A stretch of 64,000 nucleotides of DNA, taken from contig NZ_VIRS01000025.1 of NCBI RefSeq assembly GCF_006912135.1, forward strand, positions 38,757 to 102,756, given 5' to 3'. Below, piece by piece: positions 45,644 to 54,277 of the stretch. The translations under genes and the position numbers were made by a program. Position 1 is the first letter of the stretch, and each line of letters starts with the position of its first letter. The stretch is from Cryptosporangium phraense (GTDB lineage: Bacteria; Actinomycetota; Actinomycetes; Mycobacteriales; Cryptosporangiaceae). The notes below the pieces were generated by a model. It was given only the letters and a program-made list of their open reading frames with translations. It had not been told where the DNA came from and ran no database searches.

Positions 45644-46419
45644 CGCGCACCGGCCAGGGGTGCCGGGCGGGCGAAGCGGCCGCTGCGGTACAGCGTCACG
45701 GCCAGCGGCACGGCCACGGCCCCCATCGCCAGCGCGCCCCAGGCGGCCGACGCGGGCAGTCCGAAGAACGCCGCCTGCGCGAGCACCGACGACGCATACG
45801 TCCACAGATAGAACGTCAGCATCGGCGCATCGGCCCGCGGGCGGGCGTCCGCATCAAGGCGGAACAGCCGCAGAGCGGCGGCCATCACCACCGCGACCAG
45901 CAACCATCCCAGGTAGTTGGTGACCGGGATCCCGGGCACGCCCGGCAGACCCGCACCACCGGACGCCCAAGACCAGTGACCGGCGTCGACCATCTGCGGG
46001 TCGAGGAACACGTCCCAGGAGGCGAGCGCCCAGCCCGCGACGAGAACCCGCGCCCACCCACCGGCCAACCGCCCGGCGACGAGCCAGGCCGGCCAGGCCA
46101 TCATGGTCCAGGCCAGCGGAATCACCCACGGAACCCCGAACGCCTTGGGCCCGAGCGTGCCCGCGTAGGCGTACTCCCCGAACGGGAAGCCGGTCGCGGT
46201 CCCGACCGCCTCGACCAGCAACCCACCCCCCGACGTGACCAGCACGAGCACCGCGGCCGTGCGCCACCCACGGGTGAGACCCGCGTGCGCCACCGACGCC
46301 GCGAACCCGAGCACGACGGTCGCGACCGTGACCCCGTTCCGCGCGTCACCGCCCACCAGCGGATAGACGATCTGCGCCAGAATGGTCAGACCGACCAGCC
46401 CGGCCGGCACGCGCTTCAC
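45640..46419 (-). CDS. cruF: Carotenoid 1',2'-hydratase
   Basis: A 259-residue polytopic membrane protein of the DUF422/CruF family, which adds water to the end double bond of gamma-carotene or related carotenoids. Conserved blocks: PFGEYAYAGTLGPKAFGVPW and SWDVFLDPQMVDAGHWSW. About seven hydrophobic segments. GTG at 46419. The stop overlaps the glycosyltransferase start, and the GNAT gene ends two bases upstream, so the genes form one operon. Confidence 0.9.
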   Translation of the reverse strand: MKRVPAGLVGLTILAQIVYPLVGGDARNGVTVATVVLGFAASVAHAGLTRGWRTAAVLVLVTSGGGLLVEAVGTATGFPFGEYAYAGTLGPKAFGVPWVIPLAWTMMAWPAWLVAGRLAGGWARVLVAGWALASWDVFLDPQMVDAGHWSWASGGAGLPGVPGIPVTNYLGWLLVAVVMAAALRLFRLDADARPRADAPMLTFYLWTYASSVLAQAAFFGLPASAAWGALAMGAVAVPLAVTLYRSGRFARPAPLAGAR

Positions 46420-46421
46420 GA

Positions 46422-46976
46422 TCAGGACGTCGGGTCGTCGAGGGGAAGCCCCCGGCCGAGCACCGCGAACGGCCGGTCGTCACCGGGGAACACCACGTCA
46501 CGCAGCACGTCGAGGAACCCGAGCCGGCGGTAGAGCTTCCAGGCCCGCGACTCGCCACCCTCCGGAGTGGAGAGCGCGGTGGTGCGCCGGGTCACGCCGT
46601 CGAGCAGCAGGCGGATCTGCTGCTCGCCGATGCCCTGGCCCTGCACCGTGGGCGACACGTGCAACTCGACGACCTCGAAGCAGTCCGACAGCCAGGCCCG
46701 GTAGCCGGCCGGGTCCAACCGCGACCGGACGTGCTCGTGCCACCACTGGCCCGGCTCGCCCCGGTAGCCGTACCCGAACCCGACGACCCGGCCCTCGGCG
46801 TCGAACGTGCCGACGGCGCGGAACTCCGGCCGGCGGGTGTGGGCGACCAGGATGCCCCGGCGCCCCTCGACCAGCCCGGGCGAGTAGTTCATCGCCGAGC
46901 CGTACACGCCGAGCACCTCGTCGAGGTGGTTGACCACATCGCGGGAGTTCCAACGGATCGGTGTCAAAGGAGTCAC
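46422..46976 (-). CDS. GNAT-family acetyltransferase in carotenoid operon
   Basis: A 184-residue protein with the acetyl-CoA motif VVELHVSPTVQGQGIGEQQI, then ESRAWKLYRRLGFLDVLRDV, typical of GNATs. The N-terminal region includes VVNHLDEVLGVYGSAM. The acceptor is unknown. GTG at 46976 overlaps the stop of the crtA-like gene (GTGA) and its stop is two bases before cruF. A role in carotenoid tailoring is possible but unproven; GNATs usually act on amines. Confidence 0.82.
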   Translation of the reverse strand: MTPLTPIRWNSRDVVNHLDEVLGVYGSAMNYSPGLVEGRRGILVAHTRRPEFRAVGTFDAEGRVVGFGYGYRGEPGQWWHEHVRSRLDPAGYRAWLSDCFEVVELHVSPTVQGQGIGEQQIRLLLDGVTRRTTALSTPEGGESRAWKLYRRLGFLDVLRDVVFPGDDRPFAVLGRGLPLDDPTS

Positions 46977-47713
46977 CTCAGCGGATCTCTGCCGTCCAGC
47001 GAGCCGTCCGCCCGCACCACGCCGAAACGGGCGAAGAGTTCCTCGGCGTACCACCCGGTCTCCTTCGTTCTGCGGATCGCCGCGCTGTGCGCGGCTCCCT
47101 GGTAGGCGAACGCACGAAGCTCCTCCGCCGTTCGCCAGACGCTCAGCGTCCCCTGCCACCCGGCCGGGGCCTCGCCGACGCCGAAGGCGGCCAGCAGGCC
47201 GCCGTCGTTCCGGTACTCCTGCAATGCGGACGCCACCGGCGGCACCGCGCGCCAGAACGTGGCCGCCTTCCGGGCCGAAATGCGGGCCCGGGTGAGCGAC
47301 GCGACCGGACCGTCCCACCGTTGGGGGGTCGGGTTGCCGAACGGCTGTCGGCGGGCCCAGCGGCCGTGGGAGGCCAGCGGGGTCAGCTCCAGCCGGAACC
47401 GCTCCTCGGCCAGGCGGTCCCAGCCGCGGACGGTGGGAGCGTTCTCGAACGTTTCTGCGGCCTCGACGTCGGCCCAGGACGCGAGCAGCGCCCAGCGGTG
47501 CAGGTCGGCGTCGCGGATCGCGAACGTGGTGCCGTGGCCGGTGCCGAGCAGCCGGGCGAACCGCAGCCCGCGCACCTTCGACAGGCGGGCGCGGTCGGTG
47601 GCCATCCGGGTGAGCGCGGCCGGAATGCGGCGGCCGGAAACCCGCCAGACATGAACGGTCACGGTCACCGGAGTGCTCGGGGCTCCCGACCCGGACTCCG
47701 GTGCAGCTGGCAT
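46973..47713 (-). CDS. CrtA-like (spheroidene monooxygenase-type) oxygenase
   Basis: A 246-residue protein resembling purple-bacterial CrtA, a heme oxygenase that adds a keto group next to a methoxylated carotenoid end. Matching regions: ARLSKVRGLRFARLLGTGHG, HRWALLASWADVEAAE, ASHGRWARRQPFG, VASLTRARISARKAATFWRAV, GEAPAGWQGTLSVWRTAEEL and WYAEELFARFGVV. It is the first gene of the GNAT-cruF-glycosyltransferase-crtD-like operon. Proteins of this type also occur outside carotenoid clusters, so activity is likely but unproven. Confidence 0.72.
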   Translation of the reverse strand: MPAAPESGSGAPSTPVTVTVHVWRVSGRRIPAALTRMATDRARLSKVRGLRFARLLGTGHGTTFAIRDADLHRWALLASWADVEAAETFENAPTVRGWDRLAEERFRLELTPLASHGRWARRQPFGNPTPQRWDGPVASLTRARISARKAATFWRAVPPVASALQEYRNDGGLLAAFGVGEAPAGWQGTLSVWRTAEELRAFAYQGAAHSAAIRRTKETGWYAEELFARFGVVRADGSLDGRDPLR

Positions 47714-47719
47714 GTGTTC

Positions 47720-47725
47720 ACCCTA
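47720..47725 (-). promoter_or_regulatory. Candidate -10 element for the crtA-like operon
   Basis: TAGGGT on the minus strand (TANNNT) ends six bases before the ATG at 47713, the spacing of a leaderless promoter. A TTGACG element lies at 47742-47737, but the 11-nt spacing is too short for a standard -35. Confidence 0.35.
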
Positions 47726-47756
47726 GAGGTGACCGCCGTCAACGGCAGAACTAGGC

Positions 47757-48233
47757 TCAGGCCACCTCGGCCGCGACGCCGCCGGTGATGCGGAGGAGCT
47801 CGTCGTAGGTGGTCGGGAACACCGCGTGCGGGATGCCGCCGGCCGCCCAGACCGTCTCGTACCGGGCCAGGGCGACGTCGACCAGCGTCCGGAGCCGGAC
47901 CGGGTGACCGACCGGGGCGACCCCGCCGATCGCCTGGCCGGTTGCGTCCCGGACGAAGTCGGGCGTGGCCCGGCGGACGCTGGCGACCTCGCACAGCGAC
48001 GCGACCATCGCCGTGTCGACGCGGTGCGCGCCTGACGCGAGGACCAGCAGCGGGACGCCGTCGGCGTCGAAGACCAGCGAGTTCGCGATCTGCCCGACGG
48101 TGACACCGAGCGCCTCGGCGGCCGCCGCCGCGGTCCGCGCCTCGGCCGGGAGGATCTGGACCCGGTTCTGCGAGCCGAAGGCGGCCAGGACGTCGTTCAC
48201 GGCGGCGACATTGGGGTGCTCGGTCGAGGTCAT
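47757..48233 (-). CDS. YbaK/EbsC-type aminoacyl-tRNA deacylase
   Basis: A 158-residue editing-domain protein: ARTAAAAAEALGVTVGQIANSLVF, VLASGAHRVDTAMVA, and the C-terminal AIGGVAPVGHPVRLRTLVD with the GGVxPxGH loop. These hydrolyse mischarged tRNA, such as Cys- or Ala-tRNAPro. The position that is Lys in classical YbaK (I-K-T/S-L-V-F) is Asn here, as in a group of actinobacterial relatives as far as I recall. It shares no coupling with the neighbouring operon. Confidence 0.87.
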   Translation of the reverse strand: MTSTEHPNVAAVNDVLAAFGSQNRVQILPAEARTAAAAAEALGVTVGQIANSLVFDADGVPLLVLASGAHRVDTAMVASLCEVASVRRATPDFVRDATGQAIGGVAPVGHPVRLRTLVDVALARYETVWAAGGIPHAVFPTTYDELLRITGGVAAEVA

Positions 48234-48303
48234 GCGCTATCTGAGCACATCGTGAGTACTAGTGCTCTCTTCATTTGCGTGCCGGGGCGGGACCGTGAGT
48301 TCC

Positions 48304-49722
48304 ATGACCGCTACCCTCTCCGCTTCGCGGCTCGCCGCCGCGACCCCGGCCACCCGTGACCGGTACATCGACCTGCTGCGGGTGTTCTCGATCGGCGTCG
48401 TCGTGCTCGGGCACTGGCTGATGCTGACGCTGTCGGTCTCGTCCGGCCGGTTGCAGGTCGGGAACGTGCTCGCGGACCTGCCCGCGGCCCAGCTCCTGAC
48501 CTGGGTGTTCCAGGTCATGCCGCTGTTCTTCCTGGTCGGCGGGGCGGCGCACGCGGCCGCCCTGCGCTCGGGGCGGCGGACGTACGCCGAGTTCGTCGCC
48601 GGGCGCCTGCGGCGGCTGCTGGCGCCGACCGCGGTGTTCCTCGGGGTCTGGGTCGCGATCGCCGCGGTGACCGAGGTGGCCGGGTGGCAGTCCGGCTCGG
48701 AGCTGCTGCAGATCGCGACCCGGACGATCGTGCAGCCGCTGTGGTTCCTCGGCGTGTACCTGGGGGTGGTCGGGCTGGCGCCGCTGATGTACGCGGCGCA
48801 CCGGCGGTGGGGGGTGTGGGTGCCGGTGGGGCTGGTGGCCGCGGCGGGGGTCGTCGACGCGGTGCGGCTGCTGGGTGACGTGCCCGCGGTCGGGGCGGTG
48901 AACGTCGCGCTGGTGTGGCTGGCCGCGCATCAGATGGGGTTCGTGTACTCGGACGGGCGCCTCACCCGGCGGGTGGGGTGCTGGCTCGCGGGCGGCGGGC
49001 TGGCTGCGGTCGTGCTGCTGACCGTCGTCTCGGGGTGGTACCCGCTGTCGATGGTGGGGCTGCCCGGGGCGCCGGTGTCGAACATGAACCCGCCGACGTT
49101 GGCTCTGGTCGCGCACGGGGCGTGGCTGTTCGGGGTGGTGGCGCTGGTGCGTGGGCCGGTGTCGCGGTGGCTCGAGCGGCCCCGGGTGTGGACCGCGGTG
49201 GTGGGGGCGAACGGGGTCGTGATGACCGTGTTCCTGTGGCACCTGACCGCGTTGTTCGTGGTGGCCGGGGTGGCGGTGGCCGGGTTGCCGCTGCCGGCGC
49301 CGGGTGGGGCGGGGTGGTGGGCTTCCCGTCCGCTGTGGGTGGGGGCGCTGGTTGTGGTGCTGGTTCCACTGGTGCTGGCGGCTCGTCGCTTCGAGCGCCC
49401 GTCCCCGCGCCCGGCCGCGGCGGCGGCCGCGGCCCCGACCGGGGTCGGGGCGGCCGGGGCCTCGGGCCGGCATCGTCGGGGCGGGGCGCTCGACGGGGTG
49501 GGGGCTGGGGTCGGGGTGGCGCTGGCTACGTTCGGGATGCTCGTCGTGGCGGTGACCGGGCTGAACGGGTTGCTGGCCGAGCGGGTGGCGCACCTCGTGG
49601 TGGTGCCGGTGACCGCGTGGGTCGGGCTGGTGGCGCTCGGGGCGGGCTGGGCGCTGGTGCGGGCCGCGGGCCGCGGGCCGGTAAGGGCCGCGACGAATCG
49701 GGCCTACCCTGAGCCGTCGTAG
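48304..49722 (+). CDS. Acyltransferase family 3 membrane protein
   Basis: A 472-residue polytopic membrane O-acyltransferase. N-terminal DRYIDLLRVFSIGVVVLGHW carries the active-site His after the family Arg. WVFQVMPLFFLVGGAAHA, PLWFLGVYLGVVGLAPLMY and NGVVMTVFLWHLTALFVVAG follow; about ten membrane segments. An Ala/Pro/Gly-rich linker (about residues 370-405) precedes a last pair of helices. Targets are usually cell-wall sugars, lipids or antibiotics. ATG at 48304; GTG three codons earlier is also possible. It converges with the HtrA-type gene. Confidence 0.85.
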   Translation: MTATLSASRLAAATPATRDRYIDLLRVFSIGVVVLGHWLMLTLSVSSGRLQVGNVLADLPAAQLLTWVFQVMPLFFLVGGAAHAAALRSGRRTYAEFVAGRLRRLLAPTAVFLGVWVAIAAVTEVAGWQSGSELLQIATRTIVQPLWFLGVYLGVVGLAPLMYAAHRRWGVWVPVGLVAAAGVVDAVRLLGDVPAVGAVNVALVWLAAHQMGFVYSDGRLTRRVGCWLAGGGLAAVVLLTVVSGWYPLSMVGLPGAPVSNMNPPTLALVAHGAWLFGVVALVRGPVSRWLERPRVWTAVVGANGVVMTVFLWHLTALFVVAGVAVAGLPLPAPGGAGWWASRPLWVGALVVVLVPLVLAARRFERPSPRPAAAAAAAPTGVGAAGASGRHRRGGALDGVGAGVGVALATFGMLVVAVTGLNGLLAERVAHLVVVPVTAWVGLVALGAGWALVRAAGRGPVRAATNRAYPEPS

Positions 49723-49737
49723 CCCCGTTTTGACGCG

Positions 49738-49775
49738 GAACCGCCGCACCTCGGTGGGAGGAGGTGCGGCGGTTC
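49738..49775. terminator. Long hairpin between convergent genes
   Basis: GAACCGCCGCACCTC and its exact reverse complement form a 15-bp stem with an 8-nt loop, 15 nt after the acyltransferase stop and about 107 nt from the protease stop. It is preceded by GTTTTG and probably terminates from both sides. Confidence 0.8.
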
Positions 49776-49882
49776 GGGGCCTGGTCGGACACGGGAGGGG
49801 CCGGCCAGGCTCGCGGCCACCCGGGGGAGGGGGCCGCAGGCGCGCGCTCGCCAGTGGAGTGGCGGCAGTGCGCGCGCCGGGC

Positions 49883-51472
49883 TCAGGTGGAGCTGCTGTT
49901 CAGGGTGGCGGTGGCGGTGGCGCTCTGGCCGCCGCGGGTGTACGTGACCTTCACCGACTCACCCGGGCTGTGCGACCGGACCGCGGCGACCAGGCCGTCG
50001 GTGTCGGTGACCCGGCGGTCGCCGATCGCGGTGACGACGTCGCCGGCCTTGAGGCCCGCCTTGTCGGCCGCCGAGCCGCTCGTCACCTGGGCGATCTGGG
50101 CACCGGTGCCGGCCTGGGTGTCCTGCGCGCTGACGCCGAGCGTGGCGTGCTCGGCCGTCCCGTCCTGGATCAGCTGCTTGGCGACGTTGAGCGCGGTGTC
50201 GGCCGGGATCGCGAAGCCGACGCCGATGTTGCCGGACTGCGACTCCTGCTGGCCGCCGAAGCCCGACGAGCTGGAGACCGTCGCGATCGCCGAGTTGATG
50301 CCGATCACCCGGCCGGACAGGTCGACGAGCGCGCCGCCGGAGTTGCCCGGGTTGATCGCCGCGTCGGTCTGGACCGCGTCGATGACCGTGTTCTGGTCGG
50401 AGGAGGAGCCGGTGCGGACCGGGCGGTTGAGCGCGCTGACGATGCCCTCGGTGACCGTGTTCGACAGGCCGAGCGGCGCGCCGATCGCGATGACGGTCTG
50501 GCCGGTCTTCACCGTGGAGGACTTCGCGAACGTCGCCGGCGTGAGGCCGCTGGTGTTGCTGACCTTGATCACCGCGATGTCCGAGGACGGGTCGCGGCCG
50601 ACGATCGTCGCGGAGCGGGTCTGGCCGTTCGAGAGGACGACCGTGATCGTCCCGCCGTTGGCGGCGTCCTCGACGACGTGGTTGTTCGTGACGATGTGCC
50701 CGCTGCTGTCGAGCACGACGCCGGAGCCGGTGCCGGACCCGGAGCTCGCCGCGACCTGGATCGTGACGACGCTCTTGAGCGCGGTCGTGGCGGCGGCCTC
50801 GACCGTGCCGGCCTGGCTCGTGTTCGTCGCGGCGGTGCCCGACTGCTGGTTGATCGTCACGCCGGTGCCGCCGCCGTGGTCACTGACCGCGACGCCGACG
50901 GCCGCGCCGGTGCCTCCGGCGAGCAGGGCGAGAACGACCGCGCCCCCGGCGATCGCCAGCGCGACCGGGCCGCGCCGGCGCTCCCGCGGCGGCGCGAGCG
51001 TGCCGAGCGGAGAGGTCGCGTATGCACCCTCGCTCGCGTGGGCGGCCCCGCCGTGGGTCCAGGCCGGGAACGGCCCGGTCTGCTGCGGCGCGTGCCCGCC
51101 CGGCTGATGCGCGCCGGTCTGGTGTGCGCCCGCCGGGTACGGCGGCGCCGACTGCGGCGCGGCCTGCTGCGGGACGCCCGGCTGGGGCGCGCCCGGCTGC
51201 GCGGCGCCCGGCTGCGCGGCGGCCGGCTGGGGGGCGGCCGGGAACGACGCCGTGTCGCGCGGCGCGGTCGAGGGGGTGAAGTGGCCCACGCCGGAGGGCG
51301 CCTGCGGGGCCGGGGTCGAGGGGGTGGAGGCGGCGGGGGCCGCCCAGGGAGAGGACGCGTCTGAGGGGCGCGGGCTCCCGGGGGTGTGCTGCGTGTCCGA
51401 GGGAGGCGTCAGCGGGGCGCCGGCCTGGTCACCGCCGGTGCTGGGTGCGGAAGAGCGGTGCGATTCGTCCAT
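49883..51472 (-). CDS. HtrA/DegP-type serine protease with PDZ domain
   Basis: A 529-residue membrane-tethered protease. The first 165 residues are a Pro/Gln/Ala-rich cytoplasmic tail with QPGAAQPGAPQPGVPQ repeats. One membrane helix follows (PVALAIAGGAVVLALLAGG), then a trypsin-like domain with His in HIVTNNHVVED, Asp in SSDIAVIKV and Ser in NPGNSGGALVD. The C-terminal PDZ domain begins near ATLGVSAQDTQAG. It acts outside the membrane in protein quality control. ATG at 51472. Confidence 0.94.
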   Translation of the reverse strand: MDESHRSSAPSTGGDQAGAPLTPPSDTQHTPGSPRPSDASSPWAAPAASTPSTPAPQAPSGVGHFTPSTAPRDTASFPAAPQPAAAQPGAAQPGAPQPGVPQQAAPQSAPPYPAGAHQTGAHQPGGHAPQQTGPFPAWTHGGAAHASEGAYATSPLGTLAPPRERRRGPVALAIAGGAVVLALLAGGTGAAVGVAVSDHGGGTGVTINQQSGTAATNTSQAGTVEAAATTALKSVVTIQVAASSGSGTGSGVVLDSSGHIVTNNHVVEDAANGGTITVVLSNGQTRSATIVGRDPSSDIAVIKVSNTSGLTPATFAKSSTVKTGQTVIAIGAPLGLSNTVTEGIVSALNRPVRTGSSSDQNTVIDAVQTDAAINPGNSGGALVDLSGRVIGINSAIATVSSSSGFGGQQESQSGNIGVGFAIPADTALNVAKQLIQDGTAEHATLGVSAQDTQAGTGAQIAQVTSGSAADKAGLKAGDVVTAIGDRRVTDTDGLVAAVRSHSPGESVKVTYTRGGQSATATATLNSSST

Positions 51473-51524
51473 GTCTCATACGGTCACCCGCGAAACTGTG
51501 AACTCCCTGTGCCGATGCTGAGCG

Positions 51525-52229
51525 TCACAGGTGAATGCCACACTCCGTCTTCTCGGTGCCCGACCAGCGTCCGGCCCGTTGGTCTTCCCCGGCCGCGACC
51601 GGCCGCGTGCACGGCGCGCACCCGATCGACGCGAACCCGCGGTCGACCAACGGGTTCACGATGACGTCGCGCTCCGCGACGAACCGGTCGACGTCGGCCT
51701 GGGTCCAGCAGGCCAGCGGGTTCACCTTGATCTTGTTCCGGCGCTTGTCGACGCCCACGACCGGCGTGTGCCTGCGGGCGTACGACTCGTCCCGGCGCAG
51801 CCCGGACGCCCAGGCGTCGTACGGCGCCAGGCCCCGGTCGAGCGGCTCGACCTTGCGCATCGCGCAGCACAGGTCGGAATCCCGCGAGTACAGGCTCTGC
51901 CCGTACTGGATGTTCTGCTGGGCGACGGTCAGCTCCGGCTTCACGGTCACGACCGTGACGTCGAGCTCGGCGGCGACCCGGTCGCGCGTCTGGAGCGTCT
52001 CGCCGAAGTGGTAACCCGTGTCGAGGAACACGACGTCGATACCGGGCACGGCCTCGGCCGCGAGCGTCGCGAGGACGGCGTCGCCCATGGACGACGTGAG
52101 GCAGAGCCGATCGCCGAACGTGTCCCCGGCCCAGCGGAGAACCTCGATCGGATGGGCACCTTCCAACGAAGCCGCAGCGGCGTCCGCGAACGCCTGCAAC
52201 GACCTGACATCAGTCGCCTCGAGAGTCAC
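51525..52229 (-). CDS. cysH: Assimilatory adenylylsulfate (APS/PAPS) reductase
   Basis: A 234-residue reductase. It has the PP-loop-like LCLTSSMGDAVLATLA, cluster cysteines CC in SDLCCAMRKVEPL and C-x2-C in IGCAPCTRPV, and the C-terminal nucleophile Cys in KTECGIHL. The CC...CxxC [4Fe-4S] set points to APS as the substrate, though cysC in this window also makes PAPS. GTG at 52229 with AGGAGGT 6 nt upstream; the start overlaps the zinc-ribbon gene stop (GTGA). Last gene of the sulfite reductase operon. Confidence 0.95.
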   Translation of the reverse strand: MTLEATDVRSLQAFADAAAASLEGAHPIEVLRWAGDTFGDRLCLTSSMGDAVLATLAAEAVPGIDVVFLDTGYHFGETLQTRDRVAAELDVTVVTVKPELTVAQQNIQYGQSLYSRDSDLCCAMRKVEPLDRGLAPYDAWASGLRRDESYARRHTPVVGVDKRRNKIKVNPLACWTQADVDRFVAERDVIVNPLVDRGFASIGCAPCTRPVAAGEDQRAGRWSGTEKTECGIHL

Positions 52230-52396
52230 CGCGTCACCTCCTGGTCTAACTCGGTGGGACGGCTCAGGCCGACGTACTTCAGCGTCCAGACCCGCAGGCA
52301 GGCACCACAGCGCCACTGGCCGTGGTGCTCGCCGTCGGGCCGGATGTCTTCTTCGCCGCAGTAGGGGCAGTAGAACGGGGCGGCGCGTCCGCTCAC
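52226..52396 (-). CDS. Small zinc-ribbon protein of the sulfite reductase operon
   Basis: A 56-residue protein with two C-x2-C pairs, FYCPYCGEEDIRP and WRCGACLRVWTLKY, which should bind one zinc. The GTG overlaps the sulfite reductase stop (GTGA), and its own stop overlaps the cysH GTG (GTGA), so three genes are chained by four-base overlaps. Similar short zinc-ribbon genes sit between sulfite reductase and cysH in other actinobacteria. The role is unknown; a redox or assembly partner is possible. Confidence 0.85.
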   Translation of the reverse strand: MSGRAAPFYCPYCGEEDIRPDGEHHGQWRCGACLRVWTLKYVGLSRPTELDQEVTR

Positions 52397-54045
52397 TGGA
52401 GCCAGGCTTCCTCGGCCCGGGCCACGTAGCCGGCGAAGCGCTCCTCGGGCTCCCGGCGCTCGAGGTAGCCGCGCAGGATCCGCTCGATGTAGTCGGGCAT
52501 GCCGTCGGCGGTGACCTTCAGGCCGCGGAACTTGCGGCCGAACGCGGGCTCGGCGCCGAAGTGACCGCCCAGGTGCACCTGGAAGCCCTCGACCGTGTTG
52601 CCGTCGTCGTCGCGGACCATCGAGCCCTTGAACCCGATGTCGGCGGTCTGGAACCGGGCGCACGAGTTCGGACAGCCGTTCACGTTGATCGTGATCGGCT
52701 CGTCGAAGTCGGGCAGGCGCTTCTCCAGCTCGCGGTAGAGCACGTCGGCCCGGGCTTTGGTCTCGACGATCGCCAGCTTGCAGAACTCGAGCCCGGTGCA
52801 GGCCATCGTGCCGCGCCGGAACGCGCTCGGGTTGACCTGCAGGTCGTGAGCCGCGAGCTCGTCGGTCAGCTCGCCGACGTCAGCGCGGTCGACGCCGAGC
52901 AGCACGAGCTTCTGCTGGGCGGTGGTCGCGATGCGCCCGTCGCCGAGCCGGTCGGAGAGGTCGGCGACCGCGGTGAGAATCGTGCCGGAGAGCCGCCCGG
53001 CCCGCGGCGCGAAACCGACCGCGAGCTTGCCGTTGCGCATCGGCGTGAGGCCGATGTGATCGCGCTGGTCCTGGATCGGCTTGGCCGGGGCGGGGCCGTC
53101 GGGCAGCTTCTCGTGCAGGTACTCGGTCTCGAGCACCTCGCGGAACTTCTCCGGACCCCAATCGGCCAGCAGGAACTTGAGCCGCGCGTGGTTGCGCGAC
53201 CGCCGGTACCCGTAGTCCCGGAAGATGCTCACGACGCCGACCCAGGCGGCGTCCACCTGGTCGGGACGGATGAAGACGCCGAGGCGCTCGGCGAACCGGG
53301 GGTTGGTGGACAAGCCACCGCCGACCCAGAGGTCGAAGCCGGGCTCGCCGTCGGGACCGACGACGCCGACGAAGGCGACGTCGTTGATCTCGTGGTTGGT
53401 GCAATGCTCGGCGCAGCCGGAGATCGAGCTCTTGAACTTGCGCGGGAGGTTCGAGAACGCGGTGTCGCCGATGTACCGGTCGACCACGTCGTGCAGCGCC
53501 TCGGTCGCGTCGAGGACCTCGGTCTCGAGCTCGCCGGCCAGCGGGCAGCCGAGGATGACGCGGGGCGTGTCACCGCAGGCCTCGGTGGTGGAGAGCCCGA
53601 CGCCCTCGAGGCGGCGCCAGATCTCCGGCACGTCTTCGATCGCGATCCAGTGCAGCTGGATGTTCTGCCGGTCGGTGACGTCGGCGACGTCGCGGCCGAA
53701 CTCGGTCGCGATGCCGGCGATGACCCGGAGCTGCTCCGACGTGAGCCGGCCGCCGTCGATGCGGACGCGCAGCATGAAGTAGCGGTCGTCGAGCTCCTCC
53801 GGCTCCAGCACGGCGGTCTTGCCGCCGGGGATGCCGGGCGCGCGCTGGGTGTAGAGGCCGTACCAGCGCATACGGCCGCGCAGATCCTGCGGGTCGATCG
53901 AGTCGAAGCCCCGGTGGGCGTAGATCGTCTCGATGCGCTCCCGGACCGTGAGGCCGTCGGCGTCCTTCTTGAACTGCTCGTTCTTGTTCAGCGGCTCGCG
54001 GTAACCGAGAGCCCACTGGCCCTGCCCACGCGGACGACCAGGCAT
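52393..54045 (-). CDS. sirA: Ferredoxin-dependent assimilatory sulfite reductase
   Basis: A 550-residue siroheme/[4Fe-4S] enzyme that reduces sulfite to sulfide. Cluster cysteines are in TMACTGLEFCKLA and NVNGCPNSC; siroheme-binding residues include VTDRQNIQLHW and FSNLPRKFKSSISGC. Y65 (WYGLY) and C157 (TTEACGD) are 92 residues apart, matching the Tyr69-Cys161 covalent link of M. tuberculosis SirA. ATG at 54045 with GAGGA upstream. It is preceded by a short leader peptide. Nitrite reductase is the alternative family reading, but the context is sulfur. Confidence 0.95.
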   Translation of the reverse strand: MPGRPRGQGQWALGYREPLNKNEQFKKDADGLTVRERIETIYAHRGFDSIDPQDLRGRMRWYGLYTQRAPGIPGGKTAVLEPEELDDRYFMLRVRIDGGRLTSEQLRVIAGIATEFGRDVADVTDRQNIQLHWIAIEDVPEIWRRLEGVGLSTTEACGDTPRVILGCPLAGELETEVLDATEALHDVVDRYIGDTAFSNLPRKFKSSISGCAEHCTNHEINDVAFVGVVGPDGEPGFDLWVGGGLSTNPRFAERLGVFIRPDQVDAAWVGVVSIFRDYGYRRSRNHARLKFLLADWGPEKFREVLETEYLHEKLPDGPAPAKPIQDQRDHIGLTPMRNGKLAVGFAPRAGRLSGTILTAVADLSDRLGDGRIATTAQQKLVLLGVDRADVGELTDELAAHDLQVNPSAFRRGTMACTGLEFCKLAIVETKARADVLYRELEKRLPDFDEPITINVNGCPNSCARFQTADIGFKGSMVRDDDGNTVEGFQVHLGGHFGAEPAFGRKFRGLKVTADGMPDYIERILRGYLERREPEERFAGYVARAEEAWLQ

Positions 54046-54139
54046 TGGGTGAGTTCCTCACAAGAGTCGGACCGCGGCGCTCACAGCGGTGGCGCAGGGG
54101 AGAAAGCGGTCGGGAGACGGACGAGGGGCAGCGAAACCG

Positions 54140-54232
54140 TCAGCTAGGACAGGCTGCGCTGATCACCCGCTGCAGGTCGACATGCAGGCGGGCGACCAGG
54201 AGGGTGCCTCGCGTCGTCACGTGTTGAAGCAT
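54140..54232 (-). CDS. Cysteine-containing leader peptide upstream of sirA
   Basis: A 30-codon ORF ending LHVDLQRVISAACPS, with the single Cys at codon 28 of 30. The H-V-D-L...S-A-A-C pattern is that of actinobacterial leader peptides found before sulfur-assimilation genes. It lies 94 nt upstream of sirA. Translation of the Cys codon probably senses cysteinyl-tRNA supply. It is mirrored by a similar peptide on the divergent arm. Confidence 0.8.
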   Translation of the reverse strand: MLQHVTTRGTLLVARLHVDLQRVISAACPS

Positions 54233-54277
54233 CGCACAGGGATCCGACAGTAGCCAGATGTTGGGAATCGATGCTCA

